From a virus: a stretch of DNA of 40,431 bases. Positions 8,671 through 19,500 of this stretch are shown here, one piece after another. The notes beneath the pieces were generated by a model. That model had not been told where the DNA came from, did not search any database, and was given only the letters and a program-made list of their open reading frames with translations. The stretch lies in IMG/VR virus record IMGVR_UViG_3300025132_007292, positions 1-40,431 of that record; one strand, given 5' to 3'. Within the stretch, counting starts at the first letter, position 1. Each line of letters begins with the position of its first letter. Made by a program: the position numbers and the translations under genes.

Positions 8671-9593
8671 TGCCTTCAGATAAAAACAAAAGAGCGCAAA
8701 GACATCAAACTCAAGCTAGGCAAAATCTTACTAGTCCTACTAAGCGTACAAAAGTAACGGAAAAAACTGCAGGAAGTGGTTATAGAGAAGTTCAATATAT
8801 TGGAAATAAAAAATATTACACTCCTTTATCTGATGATCCAAATGTAAGTATATCAGGTACAAGCAATGTAACCATAAATGCATCAAGTACAGGAGCTACT
8901 TCTACGCAAATACCTACTCATGGAGGATTAGACGGATTAACAGATGATGACCATCCACAATATGTGCATACATCTACTGCTAGAACTGTATCTGCTACTC
9001 ATTTAAATACAGGAAATATTAAAGTAAGTGTTGACGCGGATGCGGATGATGTAACAGGAGATAGTGCAACAGGTAGAATTACAATGGGAATTGGTGAGGA
9101 TTTAAATCTTTATCATGGTGGTACAAATTCATATATCGTTAATGATACAGGCAATCTTGTATTAGATACTCAAAATGACATGCTTTTAGAGGCAAATAAT
9201 GACTTAACAATAAAATGTCATGGAGATGGTAATAACCCTGTAGTATGGTTACGAGATGGTAATAATCAAGTTCGTTTTGCTATTGATTTAGGTAGTACGG
9301 CTCAAATAAATCCTTGGGTAGCATTTAAACTTCATAATGTAAATGCGGGAAATATATTTGATGCTCATACTGGTTATACAAATAAATTTACAACTAATGA
9401 TGTAGACGTAGCTGAATTTGGAGCAAATATAAAATTAAAAGGATATGGTCAAAGTTTAGTAAATGATTATGTATTAGAAATAGCTACTGATGTTTATATG
9501 CTTACAATGGGAAAATCCGATTTAAAACAAAATTATTCAATGTTTTCATTTTACAAAGAACCTTCTTCTGGAGAACATGAGGCGTATTTATAA
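8670..9593 (+). CDS. Tail fibre protein
   Basis: A 307-residue protein, ATG overlapping the previous stop (TAATG). A basic N-terminal 35 residues precede a HGGLDGLTDDDHPQY motif, common where phage fibres join their attachment domain. The middle has fibre-type repeats such as DLNLYHGGTNSYI and GNLVLDTQNDMLL, typical of triple-stranded beta shafts. Probably trimeric and at the tail tip. No intramolecular chaperone or enzymatic motif is seen. Confidence 0.75.
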   Translation: MPSDKNKRAQRHQTQARQNLTSPTKRTKVTEKTAGSGYREVQYIGNKKYYTPLSDDPNVSISGTSNVTINASSTGATSTQIPTHGGLDGLTDDDHPQYVHTSTARTVSATHLNTGNIKVSVDADADDVTGDSATGRITMGIGEDLNLYHGGTNSYIVNDTGNLVLDTQNDMLLEANNDLTIKCHGDGNNPVVWLRDGNNQVRFAIDLGSTAQINPWVAFKLHNVNAGNIFDAHTGYTNKFTTNDVDVAEFGANIKLKGYGQSLVNDYVLEIATDVYMLTMGKSDLKQNYSMFSFYKEPSSGEHEAYL

Positions 9594-10744
9594 TGGGTAC
9601 TAACAATACAAATATTGGCGTAAAACAAGTTAAAAAATATATAAAGATACCTGATAGACGGTTAATATCGGGATTATTGTATGTAAATGTTGTTAATCAT
9701 GTCGATAATGATAATAGTGATGATTTTATGCAAGAAGTTGCAGATGCTAGTTCTTTACCTAACCCAATAAAATATTCTAATTCATTTACCGCGCAAGAAT
9801 CTGATGGGACATTTACGTCCAATATTCCTGGGTCTGCTAATCGAAATAGTTATAAACATTCGTTTGCAGATTATGATTGTTTTGTATTTTATGTTTGCGG
9901 AGGAATGTCTTTAACGGGAGGAGTATTTAATCCTCATTCAAATTATGCAATGAATATGCCTCAAGACGGAATCACGCGAGGTTTATTAGCGGAAAGCGGT
10001 GGAACAATAAGGTGGACAACAGATGGTAATTATCCAACTGGATTTGGAGCATTTACTCAAAATTGGGATAACGCAGATAATGCTGCAACTTGGTATTTAA
10101 ATGCAGAGCCAGGCGATAAATGCAGTCATTTTGTTAAACATCATTTGATCTCTAGAATTAATAATGGCTCTGGTCATAATAAAGATGACCAATCGGGTCG
10201 TTCTCAATTTTTTAAACATAGGGGTCAACCGCAAGTAGAATACAAAGCTTCTAGTATTTATAATGAGTCAGTGGCGCCAACAAAAACAAATACGAATGTT
10301 TTATCTCATGGTGTTTATGACATTGTTGATACTGCGGGAACTTCCATAGGAAGCGCAGGTCTTCCTACAAAGCCTGGAGACCCTGAAAATCATGATAGTT
10401 ATGAACAACCAACAAACTTAGGAGATTTTAGTGGCGATGACCCAAATACCTATTATGCTCCTGTAGATAAAATAGCTATTTATGGTACACATCGATTTGA
10501 GCCTGTGTCTCGTTCAACAAGTTATAATAGTGGGAGTAGTTGCTATTCTACAAATCATGCAGATGCAGTACATGTTACAGATTGGTGGGATTTAGTTATT
10601 GATATTGGTATTCGTGGAAATAATACAAATACAAATTCTTGGAATACATCAAAGCAATTATTTAAAACACAAACCAATGTATTTTTTCAACCTTTTGGAG
10701 AAACGGCTGATTTTGACATTTCTGACACAGCTCATACATCTTAA
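9593..10744 (+). CDS. Virion or tail-fibre-associated protein, unrecognised
   Basis: A 383-residue beta-rich protein coupled to the fibre gene by a TAATG overlap. It is rich in asparagine, glycine, serine and threonine, with many aromatic residues, and has no clear domain signature. The position directly after a fibre gene and before internal virion proteins, together with the composition, suggests a tail tip or fibre component. It ends with a soluble tail and has no membrane segment. Confidence 0.55.
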   Translation: MGTNNTNIGVKQVKKYIKIPDRRLISGLLYVNVVNHVDNDNSDDFMQEVADASSLPNPIKYSNSFTAQESDGTFTSNIPGSANRNSYKHSFADYDCFVFYVCGGMSLTGGVFNPHSNYAMNMPQDGITRGLLAESGGTIRWTTDGNYPTGFGAFTQNWDNADNAATWYLNAEPGDKCSHFVKHHLISRINNGSGHNKDDQSGRSQFFKHRGQPQVEYKASSIYNESVAPTKTNTNVLSHGVYDIVDTAGTSIGSAGLPTKPGDPENHDSYEQPTNLGDFSGDDPNTYYAPVDKIAIYGTHRFEPVSRSTSYNSGSSCYSTNHADAVHVTDWWDLVIDIGIRGNNTNTNSWNTSKQLFKTQTNVFFQPFGETADFDISDTAHTS

Positions 10745-10746
10745 CT

Positions 10747-10854
10747 ATGGTTTATATACAAAATATTAGTAAATTTATCAACCTAAAATGGGAGAAAGCT
10801 ATGCTTAAAATAGTCAATCCCGTCATATTCTCGTCCATAAGGCTCTATAAATGA
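10747..10854 (+). CDS. 35-residue putative miniprotein
   Basis: A short frame fills the only gap in this part of the operon. It starts two bases after the previous stop and ends with a TGA overlapping the next ATG (ATGA), so it is coupled to 10851. The product is basic and hydrophobic (KIVNPVIFSSIRLYK at the end). An internal ATG at 10801 with a GGGAGAAAG site could give only a 17-residue peptide. It may be a true small gene or a coupling leader. Confidence 0.35.
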   Translation: MVYIQNISKFINLKWEKAMLKIVNPVIFSSIRLYK

Positions 10855-11267
10855 GCTATTCTAAAGTCCAAAAAGCGATGATGTCTGCTGATTCTAACAG
10901 GAGAGATGCGCGTAAATGGCAAATGGGCGGTATGATTGCAGGAGATTCTGTTCAAAAATTGCTTGAACTTTTTGAAACCAAAAAAGAACGATCAAAACGG
11001 TACGATGAAATAGTAAATATTTTAGATAAGACGGGAAATAAAGATAATTATGCAATTCCAAGCAAATTCAAATATTTACTAGGCAAAGAAGAAGCAACTT
11101 TTACAGATAAAGAAAGTGGAGAATCACTTCCATTTAATATGAATTCTCTTTATGGATTAGGTCTTAGTCAAAATAAAAATGCTTTAGATAAGTTTATGAA
11201 TAGTCTTGGTATATCTCCTGACGAAGGTCTTCAAGAATATTTTGAAACTTTAGAAGGAGATAAATAA
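10851..11267 (+). CDS. Small virion-block protein, unrecognised
   Basis: A 138-residue, mostly helical, charged protein with no recognised domain. The C-terminal half (MNSLYGLGLSQNK, then GISPDEGLQEYFETLEGD) looks globular. It is coupled on both sides (ATGA upstream, TAATG downstream) and opens a block of helical proteins that ends with two giants. The position matches small internal core or ejection proteins of podovirus-like phages, which is inference only. Confidence 0.55.
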   Translation: MSYSKVQKAMMSADSNRRDARKWQMGGMIAGDSVQKLLELFETKKERSKRYDEIVNILDKTGNKDNYAIPSKFKYLLGKEEATFTDKESGESLPFNMNSLYGLGLSQNKNALDKFMNSLGISPDEGLQEYFETLEGDK

Positions 11268-12280
11268 TGCATCGTAGAGGACATAACAATATGGGATTTG
11301 ATGATTTTTTAAATACATATAATAATCCGCAAGATGCAATGAATAATTTTTTATCACCAACTATTGATAATTATAATAGTACAAATTATATGTCGAGCGC
11401 ATTAGGTTCTCCATCAAATACATCTTTTGATACTCCTAATGCTTCTAAACAAGTTCCTAATTTAGATAGTCAAAATAGAAATGTAGGAATGAATGCAAAA
11501 GAAATTGTTGCAAAAAATCTCAATGCAGGGGCATTAACCAATCCTTCCTCTACCTCGTATTCTAATAATAATGTCCCTGCACCCTCTGTTGCTGATACGA
11601 ATATTCTTCCTAAAGCAACAGGAGCATTACCTGAAGCAATGGAAGGGCAATCTCTAATAGAAACAACTTCTGCTGTTGCAGATGCAACAAAATGGACAGA
11701 TAAACTTGATATAGGCAATGTTCTTGAAGCTGGAATGATGGTTGGTTCCAATCTTATGGCATCTAAAAATTTAGATGATTCTATAGATGATATTAATGAA
11801 GGATTAGATGGCATTACAGGAATGATTAGTACTCAAAATATAGATACTTTAAATGAAATAGGTTCTATAAAAGAAAATGCTCGAAATACAATTGATGCAT
11901 CAGCTGATTCTGCAAATCTTCGTTTAGGACAAGCTTTAGATAGTATTAATCAATCCAATATAAGTACAGGTACTGTTCGTAGAATGGGCAATGAAATTCG
12001 TAAAAAATTAGATAGAAATCTAGACTCTACTGCTAAAAATGTATTTGCAAAAAGTGAATCAGCAATTGATAGAGTTAATGTTTCTAATCGTGCAAGTATT
12101 GATAAGATAAGAGGACTTCAAGAGCAATTAAAAGCTAAAAAGAAACAAGCTCAAAAAGATAAAAAAATGGCTCAATGGGGTACTGCTATAGGAGTTGGAT
12201 CAGTAATATCAGATGTTTTGCTTCCTGGCTCTGGTCAAGTACTTAGAAGTGGTTTTAATACGTATAGTAGGTATAGTTAA
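11267..12280 (+). CDS. Internal virion / ejection protein candidate
   Basis: A 337-residue protein. The N-terminal third is low-complexity (asparagine, serine, proline); residues about 180-290 form a long helical coiled coil with repeated N-x-x-x-I/A-D patterns. The C-terminus has a lysine-rich helix (KAKKKQAQKDKK) and then a hydrophobic glycine-rich segment (WGTAIGVGSVISDVLLPGSG). The combination of coiled coil and membrane-active tail resembles the small internal core proteins of T7-like phages. Assignment by architecture and position, not by a family signature. Confidence 0.55.
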   Translation: MHRRGHNNMGFDDFLNTYNNPQDAMNNFLSPTIDNYNSTNYMSSALGSPSNTSFDTPNASKQVPNLDSQNRNVGMNAKEIVAKNLNAGALTNPSSTSYSNNNVPAPSVADTNILPKATGALPEAMEGQSLIETTSAVADATKWTDKLDIGNVLEAGMMVGSNLMASKNLDDSIDDINEGLDGITGMISTQNIDTLNEIGSIKENARNTIDASADSANLRLGQALDSINQSNISTGTVRRMGNEIRKKLDRNLDSTAKNVFAKSESAIDRVNVSNRASIDKIRGLQEQLKAKKKQAQKDKKMAQWGTAIGVGSVISDVLLPGSGQVLRSGFNTYSRYS

Positions 12281-13527
12281 TGGCAGACCCTAAACGACCA
12301 CAAAATGTTGATATAAATGCTTTATTTCGTATGCGAAATCAACAAATACGTCAAGAAACTTCTGATATTGACAATTTAATGACTATGTTTGATGAAAATG
12401 CTTTAAAAACAGATACGGTAGAAGGGTACGAAACTGCTATACAAAATATTGATAAAATATCAGGAGAGCATTCATATAATAAGATTAGAGGTAATCTTTT
12501 AAAAGAAAAATTAAATCTTGAAAAATCAAATCAAATGGTTTTTGATGAAATTCAAACAAATGCTACAAATTTGTTAGGTCAAGTTAAAGGTGGTGCAACA
12601 GATGGAATGATAGATTTAATTAACAATTTTAGTACATCTATCACCAATAATAAATCAAAATTTAATGATAATGAAATAACTAGTCTTAATGAAACATTAG
12701 GTATGATTGAAAATTTAAATGTACTAAATCAAACAAAACTTACTAATACTCAACTAGATGCTATTGCTCCTCAAACTCCTGAAGACCAAGCATTAGAAGA
12801 TTTTGCACAAAATATTGGTAGCGTTTCAAAAAGTGTCCAATATACAGAAGCTCGAGTAGGTGATATAGGTGCAAGAAGAGAGGCACAAGCTAAAGCAGTA
12901 AGCGATAGAATAGAATCTAGTCAAGGTTATGCAGGTATTGGTAAAGAAAACTATCAAACAATGACTAAAAACTTAGTTGGAATTAATACTTCAGTACAGA
13001 ATTTAAAAAGAAATTTAGCAACTCAAGGATTTGTTATTCCAATAGATTTTGCGACAGAAAACATAGTTGGTGACGGTAAAAATGTTATTGATAAAACCTT
13101 TCCAAAAGATGTTTTAAAACAATATAATAAAGCTATTGTTTCTATTGCGGGTGCAAAAATGGTTCAAGAAACGAATAAAACTTTTTATGAGGGTGGTAAA
13201 AATTTAGCAATGAATCGTGATGGTTCTTATACGGAAGAATTTATTGATACATTAATAGCGCAAATAGAAGCAAAAGAAGACCCTGCAAAATTATCTGAAA
13301 ATTTAGAAAAAAGACTAGGTCCAAAAAGTTTAATGACTCCTGTTGGCAATAAAAGTGATTTTTCAGTTCAATTAACTTCATTTTGGAAAGAAATAACGTC
13401 TAATAGAAACGATATATTAGATATAATGGCTAATAAAAATCCTTCTAATCCATTAAATACAAAACAAAGCCAAGGTGGTTTTAATGTAATGGATTTAAAT
13501 GACGTAATTGGGATTGATGGTAATTAA
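12280..13527 (+). CDS. Coiled-coil internal virion protein candidate
   Basis: A 415-residue, almost wholly helical protein with no cysteine cluster, membrane helix or enzyme motif. The frame starts one base into the previous stop (TAATG). It precedes the giant RNA-polymerase-like gene by two bases. A structural core or scaffold role that supports ejection of the two giants is the best guess from context. Confidence 0.5.
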   Translation: MADPKRPQNVDINALFRMRNQQIRQETSDIDNLMTMFDENALKTDTVEGYETAIQNIDKISGEHSYNKIRGNLLKEKLNLEKSNQMVFDEIQTNATNLLGQVKGGATDGMIDLINNFSTSITNNKSKFNDNEITSLNETLGMIENLNVLNQTKLTNTQLDAIAPQTPEDQALEDFAQNIGSVSKSVQYTEARVGDIGARREAQAKAVSDRIESSQGYAGIGKENYQTMTKNLVGINTSVQNLKRNLATQGFVIPIDFATENIVGDGKNVIDKTFPKDVLKQYNKAIVSIAGAKMVQETNKTFYEGGKNLAMNRDGSYTEEFIDTLIAQIEAKEDPAKLSENLEKRLGPKSLMTPVGNKSDFSVQLTSFWKEITSNRNDILDIMANKNPSNPLNTKQSQGGFNVMDLNDVIGIDGN

Positions 13528-13529
13528 GT

Positions 13530-16500
13530 GTGCCTATACCTAGAAACGATATATCTAATACTCCTGAAGGTCTAGCTACTTATGAACAAATCATAAGTCA
13601 AGACGAGACTTATTTTCCTGAAGGAAACATTCCTTTAATATATAAGCCTACGCAAACTAGAGATAAAAGTGCGTATTGGCATGAAGATTTATTTCAAGTT
13701 TTAAATCAACAAATTGAACAGATTGACCCTGAATTACCTCGTTATAATTATCAAGAGGATGTAGTACAAGATTTAAAGAAAAACTACGTTCCTTTTAATA
13801 AATATCGAGCTATTCTTTCAGAGAAATCTACAAATATTCCTATTTTTTCTAGGTTAACACCTACTCATCAAAAACGAATTGTTGACCAAGAAGCTTTAGA
13901 TATGTCCGCTCTACATAACTATGTGATCTCTAAAATGCCTAAAGACATGGAAGATGATGATAAACGTCGTTTAATGAAAACGTACAATGGCTATTTTAAT
14001 CAAAATGTTTTGCCTCAAACAATAGATAGAATGAGAAGATATTCTGCTCGTGAATCTGTAGATGCATCTAATGATAATATTAAACAAAATTTTTTAACTA
14101 CCATACAAGGATTATTAGAAGGAGCAGGTAGTACAATAGAAAGAAAAGGAATTTTAGGCGTAAGTACTGAAACAGAAAAAGCATTAAATACAACATTTGA
14201 AGGATGGGCTGAAAATGTAAAAGGGTGGATTGGCGATTTAGAACAAGGCACAGGTATTTACTCAATGTCTGATGAAGAAATAGCAAAAGATATTGGTGAG
14301 CATAATTTATTATTTATGACTGCTCCTACATTTAAATCAGGATATTTGTTTAATAAAGTAGCAGAAGGATTTGCTCAGCAAGTAGTTACATCTGGATTAC
14401 CTTGGGCAGGTGGTGTTATGGGAGGCGCAATAGGAACTTCAGTAGGCGGTCCTGTAGGTGGTGTAATTGGATTTGGTATTGGTGCAGTTACATCTGTTAT
14501 TCCTGGGTTTTTAGTTGAGTCTGGTTCTTTTGAAGATGAAATGAGCGATAATTGGGAATCATTAAGAGAACATGCAAAACAAGCAAAAGAAGGCAATTGG
14601 TATTCTGATGAAAAATTTAAAGAAATGTTTACTGTGCCTTTAGATGAAGATGGCAATTTAAATATTACTGCTGACAAATTAACTGATAAAACAATTAAAG
14701 ATATTACTGAAAATTTATCTCAGCTTTATGCGTTAAAAGCTACTGGTTATGAACTTGCAGGTACTGCATTAACAGTATTAGGTGGAAAAGCATTTACTGC
14801 TTTACATGGACAAGCTATTAAAACTCATTTTATGAGTAAAATGGGTCAACGAGCTGCCGCCAATCGTTTTTTTCAAGCTGTTAAAAAGCCATTAGCTATT
14901 CCATCAAAATTAATATTTGATGTATCTCAAGAAGCTTATGTGGAAGGAGAACAAGAAGACATAAATATAAGCATGATGGAACCTTACATGGCTAATTATA
15001 ATAAGATGTCTGAAGAAGAAAAAGATAGGCGTATTAAATCAGCAAGGTTTCAAGGTGGTGTTATTGGTGCTGTTTTTAGTGGTGGTCAAATGTATGTTGA
15101 AAATCGAATGAAAAATCGAGCGATAGATACGGAAAACAGAGCTATTCAAATAGAAGATCAAGCCAACTACAAAGATATTACGATTATTGATGAACAAATA
15201 AAGGAATCTAAAAAGAAAGGCAATCTTTGGATTAATGATGATGATTTAGCAGTTCAAATTGCAATGTCTATTGACCCTACAATGTCTGAATTTAGAGATA
15301 TTGTTAGAGATAATAGTGAAGACCCCGCAGGAGTAGATAATTTAATTGTTTCAAGGACAAAAAATAATTATCAAATACAACATGGTAAAGCTTTAGGAAA
15401 GTTATTATTAAAAAATAAAACCAAAGCTAAAAAAATAATGAAGCAGTTAGGTTTAACTGCAGCTCATTTTGCAACTACAGGATTAAGTACAAAGGATTTT
15501 ACTTCATTGTTCGGTAAAAAATTAGCAGATACGCTACTAGACAAACAAACAATGGACAATTTAACAGATGAAACAACAAATGAGGATTTTGGAGACTATA
15601 CTCAAGAAAATCCAAATGATGTTTATGATGACCAAGAACTTAATCATGGAGAGCAAGTTGTCGATGAAGAAATGTCTAAACTTGTTAAGCAGTTTAATAA
15701 TCTTTCAAATGCTATTAGCAGATTAAAAAAACAAAAGAAAAAGCCTTCTCCTGCTCAAGAAAAAAAATTAAAACAACTTCAATCTCAAATATCTGCATTA
15801 AAAAAGTCTGGTAAAAAGAAAACTGCAATTAAAAATAATCAACAAAATGTAAATACAATAACAGGAGAATTAAATGAAAGTGACCCTACAAGTATTACTA
15901 CATTAAATCTTGATAATATTGTAGGTAAGAGCAAATCTAAAATGTCTTTTATTAAAGACAAAAAAGATGGTCAGCGTATTGATTTAAAGATTATATCTAA
16001 ATCAACAGAGACTAATCCTAAAACAGGTAAAAAAGAAACTGTATATGTTGTTGAGCCTAGTGTAGGTAAAGAAGCAGCATCTCAAGGGAGTAAACCTTCT
16101 GACTCTTCACAATTTAAATTATTTCAATCTGAAATTGATATTGCAATTACAAAGGTAGGTAATAATCCTCCTAAAAGATGGAAAGCTCCTATTCCTCAAG
16201 AAGAAAAAACAAATTATTTGAATGAGCAAATAACAGATGAAAAGAAATCAGAAACAAAAGAAAAGGGAATGACTTTTAGTTCTTTTGACCAACCTATTGA
16301 AGTGGGAGATTTAAAAAATACTACTACGGCAACTATTTCTGACCTTGCATACATAAGACCTAACTTTGAAACTATATTAAAAGCTTTTAAGAAAAGTAAA
16401 AAGAAAACAATGAAAGCTTTTATGTCTTTAGCTCCTCGCTTAATTGAAAATTATAGGCTTATTAAATCAGAAAGTGGAGATATACTTATATTAGAAGATG

Positions 16501-19500
16501 GAAAAGCAATTGGTGAAATAAAAGCAGACGAAACTGAAAAAGGATTAAGAACAGAAAGTTTAATTTTAGGAAAAGGTAAAAATGCAATAATAGTAAATAA
16601 TGTTGTCAGTGTAAATAACGCTGATACTCAAGTTGCTAAATACAACATACCACCTATTAAATCAGAAAAAACTACACAAAATCTTTCTAAGCCTAAAGTA
16701 AAGCCAACAAAAACCACTAAATCAGGAGTAACATTATATAAAAAATTATATTCTAATTTATCAAATCAGTTTGATGCATTTGCAAATTTAATAAAGCAGA
16801 CTATGAATGTTGTTGGTTTATCTAAAGGTGAAAGATTGTGGAATAAATATGCATCTTGGTATGGTGATGTAGATTATACCTATTCTGGCAAAACACATAA
16901 AATGCAAGAAATGCCTTCTGAAATTCAAGCTATTGCTAGAAATATAGAGCAACAATTAGGACTTGAAGAAGGGTATTTTAATAGTGCTTTAGCTAATGTA
17001 TTTCCTAAAGGTCAGCAATTAGGAGAACATGCGGATGATGAAAAGATATTTGTAAGAGATAATAAAACAATTGGAAAAGTTGCTACTGTTAGTTTAGGTG
17101 GCTCTACTAAAATTATAATTAGAAATATAAAAACCAATAAAAAAGAATCTATATTGGTTCAAGATGGTGATTTATATGTTATGCCAGGGCAAACATTTCA
17201 AATTGAGCATAAACATTCAGTAACTCCAACACAAGGTGAAAGAGTTAGTATTACTTTTAGGCATATTCCAGAATCTAGGTTACCTGCAAAAAAAGAAACT
17301 AAACTTACGTTAAATGAATTAATAGAGACTGGTTCTGCTTCTGATGTATTTATAGAAATTGCAAAATCAGGTAATGCAATATTTAGAGGAATTGCAACTT
17401 TTGTTGCTGAAAACATTGGCAATGTAAATATACGTTTTGATAAAAGAATTAAAGTTCAAGGCAAGTGGAACGGTAAAGAAATTATTATCAATCCTAATAA
17501 CATTGATAGTAGGGAAGCTTTAGAACAAACGCTATTACATGAGGCTATACACGCTACTACGTCTAATTTAATTAATAAATACTTAAAAGGTACTTTATCT
17601 AAAAAATCCTCTGTATATCAAAGCATAAAGGCTTTAGATGATATATTTAATGAAATTAAAGACGGACTTTCATCTACAGAAAAAGACAAAGTATCTACAT
17701 TACAAAAATTCATAGAACAATATAAGTCTGGAAAACTTTCTAAATCTGATATGGATTTAGCAGTTGAATTAAGAGAAGAATTCTATGGACTTGAAAACTT
17801 AAAAGAATTTGTTGCTGAGTTAATGACAAATGAAGTTTTTCAAGAAAAGTTAAAAAAGATTAAGTACAAAGGTGAGAATAAAACTCTTTATCAAAAATTT
17901 AAAGAACTTATTGCTTCTGTTTTTGGTGTTAAAGCTGGAAATAATGCTTTATATAATGGCTTAATCAATGCAATTGATGTTGTTCAATATAAAGGAGAGG
18001 TAGTTAAAAAAGCTCCTCCAATTACGCCAGTTTCAAAGAAAGATATGGGCAATGTTACTTTAAAAGATGAACAAGAATTTGATGATTGGTTTAACGATGG
18101 AGATGACACAAATCTAGATGATGGGTCTTTACTTGTAGATGAAACAATAGTAGGTCAAAACATTGTTGATAATCTTACCAATGTTGATCCTTTGTCTGAC
18201 CCTAATGTTCCTGAAGAAGATAATAGCTTTTTAATTAAATGGGGAAAGAATAAAGGTGTTTTAAATCGCAAATCTAAAAAGAGAGCTTATCGTGCATTTG
18301 AAAAAGGATTTGTAGATATTATTAGAAAACATGGACTTCCTTTAAGTTATTTTACTGAATATAGAAGGTCAATGAATGAAAAGCTTGAAAACATTGATTA
18401 TATTAAAAAATACTTCAATAAATGGGCAGATGATTATCAAGTAACCTTAGAAGAATATCCTGATAGATTATTTTCGTTTGATGTTCCTGACGATGAATCT
18501 TTTAATGCTATGGTTAAAAACGATAAAGCATTTAGTGATTATGCTGAAACTTTTCAAAGTGCATTGGATATGACTGAAGAGCATGTTCGTCAAGGGATTG
18601 GCATAGATAATGAAGGCAAATTAGAAGCTGATACTAAAGCAGAAAACTTTAATCAAATTGATACAGGATTTTTTAAAGCAATTGGTCTGTCACCTACCGT
18701 AGAACAAATGACCGTTATTTGGGAACTTTTAAATAATACGGATTTAGAAGGCTTTATTAAGGGAATGTCTGATTCTAAATTTATTCGTGAGAATAAACTA
18801 TTTTTAGAAAAAGGAAAAACATTATCTGAATTATTAGATACAGATATAAATGGTAGAATTAACAAGGTGTTAACTCGTTTTTGGGTTTCCAATTTAAGAG
18901 ATAATAGAACGCCTTCTAATAGAGGTATTAATCAAAAAGATTCTATACAAAGTTTATATGCTATTTACAGGGCTCCTAAAAAAGATGAAGATGGAAATAT
19001 AATAGAGCCAGGATATTTTACTTTTAAACCTAAAGACCAATCTGTTATTGAAAAGATAAGAGGTAAAATTCAGTTACTTTATAAAAATTTACCAAATAAA
19101 CTACGTTCAAGAGCTGTTGAATCATTATTTGGCGATGGGGAATTACGTTATATTTCTTTAAAAGATTTATGGAGATGGCAAGTTGAAGATTCAGCAGAAG
19201 AGGGAAAAAATAAATCATATCATTTAGTAAAAGATATAAAAAATTTAAATTCAGAATTATTACGAAATTTTATTCGTAGCTCACTTAAAACAGGAATGGT
19301 TCCTATTTTAGTTCGAGGAGATACTGATTTAATTCCAATGGTTCGTATTACAAAAGAGCATAATGATTTTGCAAGTGATAGAAATGTAAGAACATATTGG
19401 AAACGAGAATTAGACCTTGTACCTGATGATTTAAAAACAGATGTAAAACGAAATTGGATTATGAAATATATTGCTCAGTCTACAACAGATGATGTGCAAT

